38,935 nucleotides of DNA from NCBI GenBank assembly GCA_018333605.1, contig JAGXSV010000017.1:1-38935 (forward strand). The letters run 5' to 3'. Within the stretch, counting starts at the first letter, position 1. Every line of letters starts with the position of its first letter. The notes beneath the pieces were generated by a model. The model made no database searches, had not been told where the DNA came from, and saw only the letters and a program-made list of their open reading frames with translations. This document shows, one piece after another, positions 32,487 through 38,935 of this stretch. This DNA is from Hydrogenophaga sp. (GTDB lineage: Bacteria; Pseudomonadota; Gammaproteobacteria; Burkholderiales; Burkholderiaceae_C). Made by a program: the position numbers and the translations under genes.

Positions 32487-33842
32487 ATGCAAGTCACGGT
32501 ATTGGGCGCGGGCATCATCGGGGTCAGCACGGCGTGGCATTTGCTGCAGCGCGGCCACACCGTCACGCTGGTCGACCGCCAGCCCGACGCGGCACTGGAA
32601 ACCAGCTTTGCCAACGCGGCGCAAATTTCGGTGAGCTACTGCGAGCCGTGGGCCAACCGAGAGGCACCGCTGAAGGCGCTGAAGTGGATGTTTTCGGCCA
32701 CCTCGCCGCTGCTGTTTCGCCCGCAGATCGACCCCGCCCAGTGGCGCTGGGGCCTGCAGTTTCTGGGCCAGTGCAACGACGCGGCGTTTGAACGCAATGT
32801 GGCGCAACTGGTGGCGCTGGGCTCTTACAGCCACGCCGCCTTGAAAGACGTGGTGGCCGAGACCGGCATCGAATACCACCGGCTGGAGCGCGGCATTGCC
32901 CACTACTACACCGACCAGAAATCGTTTGACGGTGCGGCAGGGGCCGCTGCGGTGATGCAGAAGTTTGGCGTGAAGCGCAAAGTGATCAGCCGCGACGAGC
33001 TGCTGAAAATTGAACCCGCGCTGACCGCCTTTGCCAACCGCATCGTGGGCGGCACGTTCACCCCCAGCGACGAGTCGGGCGACGCGCGGGTGTTTACGCA
33101 GCAACTGGCGGCCCTGTGCGCCCAACGCGGCGCGCAGATGCTCTACAGCCACGACGTAGAGGCGATTGACGCCACCGGTGGTAGCGTACAGCAGGTGCGT
33201 GTGCGCGACCGTGCAACGGGCGCCACACGCGCCCTGAAGGCCGACGCCTATGTGGTGGCCTGCGGCGCTTACACCACCCCGCTGCTCAAGCGCGTGGGCG
33301 TGCAGGTGCCCATTTACCCCGGCAAGGGCTACAGCGCCACCCTGCCGCTGCTGCAGCCCGACAAGGCGCCCCAGGTGAGCATGATCGACGACCAGCTGAA
33401 GATTGCCATGTCGCGTCTGGGCAACCAGCTGCGCGTGGCCGGCACCATCGAGCTGGGCGGTTTTGACCTGTCGCTGGACACGCCGCTGGCCAAAAAGCGC
33501 TGCGAGATGCTGGTCAAGCGCATTGAAGAAGTGTTCCCCGGCGTGGCCGACACCCGCACGCCCGAGCAAGGCGGCGACCCGCAGTTCTGGACCGGCCTGC
33601 GCCCGGCCACACCCACGAATATTCCGCTCATGGGCCGCACGACAGTGGGCAAGCTGTGGGTGAACGCCGGCCACGGCACGCTGGGCTGGACGCACGGCGC
33701 CGGCTCGGGCAAGGCGCTGGCCGAACTCATCAACGGCGAGCAGCCCGCCATGGCGTTTGATTTTTACGGCATGAAACCCCAGACCAAGGCGCCCATGGCC
33801 CGCACGGCACAGATGCAAGCGCTCCCGCCCAGTCAGGCTTGA
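32487..33842 (+). CDS. dadA: D-amino acid dehydrogenase
   Basis: A 451-residue FAD-dependent, membrane-associated dehydrogenase deaminating D-alanine and other D-amino acids to 2-oxo acids, passing electrons to the respiratory chain. The FAD motif is VLGAGIIGVSTAWHL (Gly7, Gly9, Gly12). SFANAAQISVSYCEPWANRE and ERGIAHYYTD are diagnostic of DadA, and WVNAGHGTLGWTHGAGSG is the C-terminal FAD-binding region. Length fits DadA (about 430). Start at 32487 has GGAG six bases upstream. It is divergent from an ArgP-like LysR gene and followed, after a terminator, by a Na+/alanine symporter gene. Confidence 0.96.
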   Translation: MQVTVLGAGIIGVSTAWHLLQRGHTVTLVDRQPDAALETSFANAAQISVSYCEPWANREAPLKALKWMFSATSPLLFRPQIDPAQWRWGLQFLGQCNDAAFERNVAQLVALGSYSHAALKDVVAETGIEYHRLERGIAHYYTDQKSFDGAAGAAAVMQKFGVKRKVISRDELLKIEPALTAFANRIVGGTFTPSDESGDARVFTQQLAALCAQRGAQMLYSHDVEAIDATGGSVQQVRVRDRATGATRALKADAYVVACGAYTTPLLKRVGVQVPIYPGKGYSATLPLLQPDKAPQVSMIDDQLKIAMSRLGNQLRVAGTIELGGFDLSLDTPLAKKRCEMLVKRIEEVFPGVADTRTPEQGGDPQFWTGLRPATPTNIPLMGRTTVGKLWVNAGHGTLGWTHGAGSGKALAELINGEQPAMAFDFYGMKPQTKAPMARTAQMQALPPSQA

Positions 33843-33857
33843 AAATAACAACATAGG

Positions 33858-33891
33858 CCGGTGGCTGCCACACGCAGTCACCGGTCTTTTT
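33858..33891 (+). terminator. Intrinsic terminator between dadA and the symporter gene
   Basis: Stem CCGGTGGCTGC with GCAGTCACCGG (one G-U pair), loop CACAC, then TCTTTTT. The symporter gene starts 83 bases later, so it needs read-through or its own promoter. Confidence 0.9.
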
Positions 33892-33973
33892 GTATGCCGG
33901 CACACCACCCGTGAGCCGGTCCCGGGCAGCGCCAGCGCCGCCCGATTTTTCCAGCAACCAGGAGGAGACCAAC

Positions 33974-35542
33974 ATGCCCCCAACACCCTTTGGCCTCCGC
34001 CTGACGCCGGCGCTGCTGGCGGCAAACGCCCTGGCCCACGGGACTGCCTTGGCCCAGGCAGCGGCAGCGGCAGCGCCCACGCTGGACGAGCGCATCAGCG
34101 CTGCGGTGCAGCCCTATTCCGATGCCGTGGCGGGCGCCATTTTTTTCTCGGTGCCCGTGGGCGGCACCAGCTTTCCGCTCATCGTGGGTTGGCTGATCGT
34201 TGCGGCCCTGGTCTTCACGCTGTACTTCGGTTTCATCCAGTTTTGGGGCTTCGGCCACGCCATCCAGGTGGTGCGCGGGCGCTATTCGAACCGGTCCATG
34301 GCGGGTGAAGTAACCCCGTTTCAAGCGCTCACCACCGCCGTTTCCGGCACCGTGGGGCTGGGCAACATCGCCGGCGTGGCGGTGGCCGTGAGCATCGGCG
34401 GCGCGGGCGCCACGTTCTGGATGATCCTGGCCGGCTTGTTGGGCATGGCGTCCAAATTCACCGAGGTCACGCTGGGCGTGAAATACCGCAACGTGCACCA
34501 CGCGGCCGGAACCGTCTCGGGCGGGCCCATGCGCTACCTGTCCAAGGGACTGGCTGAGCTGGGCATGCCGCGCCTGGGCAAGTTTCTGGCGGTGTTCTTT
34601 GCCATTTGCTGCGTGGGCGGCGCCCTGGGCGGGGGCAACATGTTCCAGGCCAACCAGAGCTTTCAGCAGGTGGTGGGGGTGACCGGCGGTACCGACAGTT
34701 TTCTGGCCGGCAAAGGCTGGTTGTTCGGCCTGATCCTGGCCGTGCTGGTGGGCCTGGTGATCATCGGCGGCATCAAGTCGATCGCCCGGGTGACGGAAAA
34801 GGTGGTGCCCTTCATGGCCGGCCTCTACCTGATCGCGGGCCTGGTGGTGCTGTTCATCTACATCGACCAACTGCCCTGGGCGTTTGGCCAGATCTTTCTG
34901 GGCGCGTTCTCGGGCGAAGGCGTGGCCGGTGGTGTGGTGGGTGCGCTCATTCAGGGTTTCAAACGGGCCGCGTTTTCCAACGAAGCCGGCGTGGGCTCGG
35001 CGGCCATCGCGCACTCGGCGGTTCAGACCGACCAACCCGTCTCGCAAGGCTTTGCCGCGCTGCTGGAGCCGTTCATTGACACCGTGGTGATCTGCACCAT
35101 GACGGCACTGGTGATCATCATCACCGGCCACGTGAGCGCCGGCGGTCTCACGCCCCTGGCCAGCGGCGCCACCGGCGTGGGCCTGACCTCGGCCGCCTTT
35201 GGCAGCGCGGTGCACTGGTTCCCCTACGTGCTGGCGGTGGCGGTGGTGCTGTTTGCCTTTTCCACCATGATCACCTGGAGCTACTACGGCCTGAAGGCGT
35301 GGACCTACCTGCTGGGCGACAGCCTGGCGTCGGAGCTGGCCTTCAAGTTCATCTTTCTGGTGTTTGTGGTCATTGGCTCCAGCATGGGCCTGGGCCCGGT
35401 GATCGACTTTTCAGATTCGATGATCTTCGCCATGGCGCTGGCCAACATTGTGGGCCTGTATGTCCTCATGCCCGTGGTCAAGCGGGAGCTGAACACCTAC
35501 TGGGCCGGCATCCGCTCGGGCCACATCAAGGTGACCCAGTAA
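33974..35542 (+). CDS. AGCS family sodium/alanine (amino acid) symporter
   Basis: A 522-residue inner-membrane transporter. About ten to eleven hydrophobic helices. The AGCS signature [20 protein letters not shown] and a second signature [20 protein letters not shown] are conserved. An N-terminal about 35-residue extension ([17 protein letters not shown]) looks like a cleavable signal, seen in some Gram-negative members. These transporters import L- or D-alanine or glycine with Na+. The gene follows dadA, which supports D-alanine uptake. Start at 33974 has GGAGGAG. A hairpin follows the stop. Confidence 0.95.
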   Translation: MPPTPFGLRLTPALLAANALAHGTALAQAAAAAAPTLDERISAAVQPYSDAVAGAIFFSVPVGGTSFPLIVGWLIVAALVFTLYFGFIQFWGFGHAIQVVRGRYSNRSMAGEVTPFQALTTAVSGTVGLGNIAGVAVAVSIGGAGATFWMILAGLLGMASKFTEVTLGVKYRNVHHAAGTVSGGPMRYLSKGLAELGMPRLGKFLAVFFAICCVGGALGGGNMFQANQSFQQVVGVTGGTDSFLAGKGWLFGLILAVLVGLVIIGGIKSIARVTEKVVPFMAGLYLIAGLVVLFIYIDQLPWAFGQIFLGAFSGEGVAGGVVGALIQGFKRAAFSNEAGVGSAAIAHSAVQTDQPVSQGFAALLEPFIDTVVICTMTALVIIITGHVSAGGLTPLASGATGVGLTSAAFGSAVHWFPYVLAVAVVLFAFSTMITWSYYGLKAWTYLLGDSLASELAFKFIFLVFVVIGSSMGLGPVIDFSDSMIFAMALANIVGLYVLMPVVKRELNTYWAGIRSGHIKVTQ

Positions 35543-35596
35543 GTCCGGGTTCCGAAACCGTGCCGGCCCATGCCCCGCGCAAGGCAGAGGCACTTT

Positions 35597-35621
35597 CACA
35601 GCCCGCCTGGCGCGGGCTGTG
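35597..35621. terminator. Stem-loop after the symporter gene
   Basis: Perfect ten-base arms CACAGCCCGC and GCGGGCTGTG with loop CTGGC, followed by GCCCTTTC. The short T-tract makes it a moderate terminator. Confidence 0.65.
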
Positions 35622-35643
35622 GCCCTTTCAGCGGACTCTTGTG

Positions 35644-35657
35644 GCGTCAATTGACGC
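35644..35657. promoter_or_regulatory. Perfect 14-bp palindrome upstream of the lipoprotein gene
   Basis: GCGTCAATTGACGC is fully self-complementary. A second symmetric site, GATGAAATTTTCATC (35711-35725), lies 53 bases downstream. Both precede the lipoprotein start at 35749 and may be operators. Confidence 0.5.
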
Positions 35658-35710
35658 AACGCAACCCAAACGCACAAGCCCCCCGCCCACCCCGCGCACT
35701 CGCTGCCTAA

Positions 35711-35725
35711 GATGAAATTTTCATC
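35711..35725. promoter_or_regulatory. 15-base symmetric site just upstream of the lipoprotein gene
   Basis: GATGAAA and TTTCATC flank a central T, 23 bases before the ATG, overlapping the probable transcription start area. Only symmetry and position support it. Confidence 0.45.
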
Positions 35726-35748
35726 ATCCGGCACAAAGAGCAGCGTCC

Positions 35749-36753
35749 ATGTTCACGTTCAAAACTTTTTCGCCCTGGGTGGCCTGTGCGGCACTGGCGG
35801 CCTGCGGCGGCAGCAGCGATTTGCCGGACAACCCGGTGGGCGAGCCGCTGGCCATCACGGCCACCAACTACCGCACGGTGACGCAAGAGGTGCTGATGAC
35901 CTCGTTCAGCCTGGTGGACACGTCAGAAGTGCTGGTTTACGGTGCCAACGTGAGCACCCTGCCCAAGCCGCTGCACTTCGCGCGCCAGCAGGTGCCCCGT
36001 TTGCCCGAACGGGTGGCGGGCATCGACGCCGTGGTGGCGGGCACCGCCTACAACGAAACCGTGCCTTGTGAGAGTGGCAGCGTCACGATCACGTTTGACG
36101 ACCGCGACAACAACTTGGTCGTATCGAACGGCGATGTGCTGACCGAAACCTTCAACAACTGCGTGGCGCTGGGCGAAACGGCCAACGGCACGCTGCGATT
36201 TGCCTTCAATGCACTCACGGGCAACCTGGATTCCGACGTGTTCACCGCGTCGCTGACCTTGTCTTTCGAGGCCTTTAGCGTCGAGTCCGCAGCGGGTTCG
36301 GTACTCGCCAACGGCACGGTGACCCTCAATACCGCCTCCCAAGGCGTTTACGACCAGGAGTTTGGCCTGACGGCACCCAGCTACCGGGAAGAGTTGAACC
36401 TGGGCGGCACTGTGACCAGCCGAACCCTGACCAACTTTGTCACCTACGAAAACATCACGCCAGCCCCGCTGAATCCGACACCGCCCCACCTGTTTTCATA
36501 CTCGGTCACAGTCAACGGCACCCTGACGTCGTCGGCCTTCGGCGGAAGGTCGGTGGTTATCAGCAACATCACGCCGTTCAGCGGCCTGGACACCCAGGCG
36601 TATCCCCCCACTGGCCAGGCCCTGGTGACGGGCGCCGCCAGCAGCTTGCGCATCACGGCCATGTCAGACAGCGCGGTGTACCTCAGTGTGGATAGCAACG
36701 GCGATGGCACGGCCGACTTCTGGGAGACCCGTCTCTGGAGCGAGTTCCTGTGA
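35749..36753 (+). CDS. Lipoprotein of unknown function with C-terminal calcium-loop-like motif
   Basis: A 334-residue protein. Lipobox LAAC (Cys19) predicts lipid anchoring. The body is beta-rich with repeated Asn/Thr segments (TVNGTLTSSAFGGRS, NLGGTVTSRTLTNFVTYENI). Two cysteines (CESGS and NNC) may pair. The C-terminus, SVDSNGDGTADFWETRLWSE, resembles a thrombospondin-3/dockerin-type DxNGDG Ca2+ loop. No named family is recognised. The TGA overlaps the GTG start of the next gene (GTGA), so the two are translationally coupled. Two palindromes precede it. Confidence 0.78.
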   Translation: MFTFKTFSPWVACAALAACGGSSDLPDNPVGEPLAITATNYRTVTQEVLMTSFSLVDTSEVLVYGANVSTLPKPLHFARQQVPRLPERVAGIDAVVAGTAYNETVPCESGSVTITFDDRDNNLVVSNGDVLTETFNNCVALGETANGTLRFAFNALTGNLDSDVFTASLTLSFEAFSVESAAGSVLANGTVTLNTASQGVYDQEFGLTAPSYREELNLGGTVTSRTLTNFVTYENITPAPLNPTPPHLFSYSVTVNGTLTSSAFGGRSVVISNITPFSGLDTQAYPPTGQALVTGAASSLRITAMSDSAVYLSVDSNGDGTADFWETRLWSEFL

Positions 36754-37622
36754 CGCCACGCCCGCTGGCCCGCCTGTGGCTGGCGGGCCTCCTGCTGCCG
36801 GGCATGGCGCTGCCCAGCACCGTGCGGGCCATGGACTGCGGCGCACCCACGCTGGGCCTGGCCGGCGGGCGCGAGCACAGCCGCTGGGCCGAGCGGGATG
36901 CCCGGGGCAACCGCTTGCTGACCGAGCGCGGTTGGCTCGACCAGGCGGCTCTGACCGCCAGCGGCCATTGCGGCACGGCCAGCTGGCAAGCGCAATGGGC
37001 CCACAGCCAGGGCCAGCGCCGCTACGACGGCCAAACCCAGACCGGCACACCGGTGCAAACCAGCAGCCGGCTGCGCGTGGATGCCCTGACGCTGAGCGGC
37101 TGGCAACCCCTGGGCGCGCTTGACCGTGAAAACCCCAGCGGCAGCGCCACCACCAGCCCCTGGGCCTGGGGCGCCCGGCTGGGCTGGCGGCAAACCGACC
37201 GGCGCATCGCCAGCACGACCACCGCGCTGGGCTACCCGGAGCGTTTTCGGGCCTGGGAGTTGGCGCTGGGCGCGCGCTGGCGCTTGCACGATGCAGGCCC
37301 CTGGCGGCTGAGCGCCAGCGGCTGGGCGGGCGGTGGCCCGGGTGGCACCGCGCGGGTGAGCCTGCCCAACGCCGACCCGCTGAACCTGCCGCTGGGCCAC
37401 AGCCGTCTGCTGGCGCTGGGCCTGCAACTCGACGGCGGCGCACGGGGCGCCCAGTCCGGCGCCTGGTCCTGGCAACTGCGGCTGGAGACCCAGCACGAAA
37501 CCACTGCCGCCGGTTCGGCCCGGGCGGTCACCCGCAACGGCGTGCCGGTCGCGGTGGCGACGATGCCGGAAATTCGCCAGCGGCAGACGTCGATCTCGGC
37601 GGCGCTGAACCGGCGGTTTTGA
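36750..37622 (+). CDS. Probable outer-membrane beta-barrel protein, coupled to the lipoprotein
   Basis: A 290-residue protein from a GTG overlapping the lipoprotein stop. Signal peptide LARLWLAGLLLPGMALPSTV ends RA about residue 27. The remainder is rich in Trp, Arg and Gly with alternating strands (SWQAQWAHSQGQRRYDG, WAWGARLGWRQTDRRIAST, ALGARWRLHDAGPWRLSAS). It ends in Phe (ALNRRF), the usual BamA-recognised signal of outer-membrane barrels. No family name can be given. It may assemble with the lipoprotein in the outer membrane (inference). Confidence 0.72.
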   Translation: MTPRPLARLWLAGLLLPGMALPSTVRAMDCGAPTLGLAGGREHSRWAERDARGNRLLTERGWLDQAALTASGHCGTASWQAQWAHSQGQRRYDGQTQTGTPVQTSSRLRVDALTLSGWQPLGALDRENPSGSATTSPWAWGARLGWRQTDRRIASTTTALGYPERFRAWELALGARWRLHDAGPWRLSASGWAGGGPGGTARVSLPNADPLNLPLGHSRLLALGLQLDGGARGAQSGAWSWQLRLETQHETTAAGSARAVTRNGVPVAVATMPEIRQRQTSISAALNRRF

Positions 37623-37694
37623 AACGCGCCCACGTGAACACGCCCGCGACCCCACGCATACGCGCTGTGGTCGGGAGAGGCGTGCACATTGTGC

Positions 37695-38918
37695 TCAATC
37701 GTCTTTTTCGCCCGCTTCGTACAGCGTCTCGCGGCCCATGCGGTCCAAAATCAGCTCGGCCGTCCAGGGCAGCATCAGGGCGCCGCAGCGGCTGTCGCGG
37801 TACAGCCGCTCCAGCGGCAGGTGTTTCATCATGCTTTGCCCGCCGCAGGTGCGAATGGCCAGGCGGGCGATATCGTTGGCGCCTTCCATCACGCTGTAGT
37901 GCGCGGCGTAGAGTCGCAGTTTTTCGTCCTTGCTGGGGTTGGGTTTGGCTTCTGCGATGGCACGGGCAAAGATGCTCTTCATGTTCTCCAGCTGGATGCG
38001 CATCTGCGCCACCGTGATCTGCTTGGTGGGGAACTGGCGGCGCTTGACGGGCGGCTCGCCTTCAACTTCGCCGCGCAGGTATTTCACGGTGAAGTCGTAA
38101 GCCGCGTTGGCCAGGCCCAGGTAGGTGGGCGAGAGTGTGAAGAACATGGCGGGCCAGGTTTGCGCGCCCTTGAAGTAAATGCCGCGCGGCATGAGCTGCT
38201 CGGCGTCGCTCACAAACACGTCTTTGAAGGCCAGGTTGCGGCTGACGGTGCCGCGCATGCCCAGCGGGTCCCAGTCGCCGCTGATGCTGAAGCCCTCAGA
38301 CGTGGCGGGCACGCTGATGTAGAGCGTGTCGCGCGCGTCGGGGTGGTGGTCGCCTTTGTCTTCGGTGCACAAAATGCCGTAGTAATCGGCGGCGCCCGAC
38401 AGGCTGGCCCAGATTTTTCGGCCGTTGATGAGCCAGCCACTCTTTCCACCTTGAATCACCTTTTTGGCGGTGGTGCCAAAGGGTGCGCGCCCGGCGGCGG
38501 CGGCGGTGCCTTCGCTGAAGGGCTGGGCGTAAATGGCGCCGTCGTTCACGATGCGGCTGAAATGCAGCTCGCGCCGGGCCAGGTGCTCGGTGCGCTGCTC
38601 GTCGGTCATGGCAATGCCGTCGGCCAGCACGCCGGTCCACATGGTGCTGCAAATGTGCATGTTCCAGGTGAGCGCGGTGGCGCCGCAGAAGCGCCCGATC
38701 TCGGCCGCCACCATCATGTAGGTGGTGTAGTCGGCGCCCAGGCCCCCGTGGGCGGTGGGCACGCAGAGCTTGAGGAAGCCGGCTTCGCGCAGGTCGTCGT
38801 AATTGGCAAACGGGAAGCTGGCTTCGCGGTCCCACTGCGGGGCGCGCGCGGCAAATTTGTCGCGGCCCAGCGCGTGGGCTTTCGCCAGCCACTCGCGCTG
38901 CAGCGGCGTGAACGGCAT
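37695..38918 (-). CDS. Acyl-CoA dehydrogenase family flavoprotein
   Basis: A 407-residue protein from the ATG at 38918 (MPFTPLQREWL); an in-frame GTG at 38927 is possible. Upstream sequence is at the window edge. The N-terminal helical domain (RDKFAARAPQWDREASFPFA), the central beta domain and the C-terminal helices fit the family. FTLSPTYLGLANAAYDFTVK is the helix before the second half. The usual catalytic YEGT motif is replaced by LERLYRDSRCGALMLPWTAE, so the chemistry may differ. It is convergent with the barrel-protein gene. It is not a close copy of the dehydrogenase at the start of the window. Confidence 0.88.
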   Translation of the reverse strand: MPFTPLQREWLAKAHALGRDKFAARAPQWDREASFPFANYDDLREAGFLKLCVPTAHGGLGADYTTYMMVAAEIGRFCGATALTWNMHICSTMWTGVLADGIAMTDEQRTEHLARRELHFSRIVNDGAIYAQPFSEGTAAAAGRAPFGTTAKKVIQGGKSGWLINGRKIWASLSGAADYYGILCTEDKGDHHPDARDTLYISVPATSEGFSISGDWDPLGMRGTVSRNLAFKDVFVSDAEQLMPRGIYFKGAQTWPAMFFTLSPTYLGLANAAYDFTVKYLRGEVEGEPPVKRRQFPTKQITVAQMRIQLENMKSIFARAIAEAKPNPSKDEKLRLYAAHYSVMEGANDIARLAIRTCGGQSMMKHLPLERLYRDSRCGALMLPWTAELILDRMGRETLYEAGEKDD

Positions 38919-38935
38919 GTCGCCCACGGCGGGGG

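Overview
The window is GC-rich, gene-dense bacterial chromosome. It looks like a betaproteobacterium of the Burkholderiales, most likely Comamonadaceae (Hydrogenophaga-like). This rests on gene style: a free-standing MetH homocysteine domain, GTP-dependent PEPCK, a CmpA/NrtA-type cyanate transporter with a cysteine-bearing leader before a Tat signal, split housekeeping islands, and GC-rich dispersed intergenic repeats. No rRNA, tRNA, CRISPR array, transposase or phage gene was seen.

Layout. 1-2.2 kb: the end of an acyl-CoA dehydrogenase family gene, coupled by an ATGA overlap to a rubredoxin/rubredoxin-reductase fusion. 2.3-5.5 kb: a zinc alcohol dehydrogenase, a free-standing RlmN-family radical-SAM methyltransferase and a pirin. 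5.7-11.4 kb (all minus): a cytosolic PAS histidine kinase and NarL-type regulator, followed by a cyanate-type ABC transporter (binding protein, permease, ATPase) and cyanase. 11.6-13.5 kb: a cyclic-nucleotide-binding-domain protein that appears to have lost its start by a frameshift, and a TerC/Alx-family membrane protein behind a yybP-ykoY (Mn2+) riboswitch. 13.5-15.3 kb: an accessory patch with a dead toxin-antitoxin pair (nonsense codon in the toxin, one-base deletion in the antitoxin), a small XRE regulator and a lipoprotein. 15.4-23.6 kb: MetH homocysteine domain, rhodanese, RecQ, a double-AAA+ ATPase, threonine ammonia-lyase, a hotdog thioesterase and a 47-residue membrane protein. 24.0-25.9 kb: PEPCK (pckG) behind a long leader. 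26-31.3 kb: a small membrane protein, LysR regulator, metallophosphoesterase, universal stress protein, TetR regulator and two fasciclin-domain proteins. 31.4-35.5 kb: an ArgP-like LysR gene divergent from dadA and a Na+/alanine symporter (D-alanine use). 35.7-38.9 kb: a lipoprotein coupled to a probable outer-membrane barrel protein, then a second acyl-CoA dehydrogenase family gene.

The clearest working units are cyanate uptake and detoxification (sensor kinase, regulator, ABC transporter, cyanase), D-alanine catabolism (dadA plus symporter with a divergent regulator), and Mn2+-controlled expression of the TerC protein. In that last unit the 3' strand of riboswitch stem P1 can also pair with the ribosome binding site. 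The least explained units are the dehydrogenase/rubredoxin-reductase pair, the double AAA+ protein and the lipoprotein/barrel pair.
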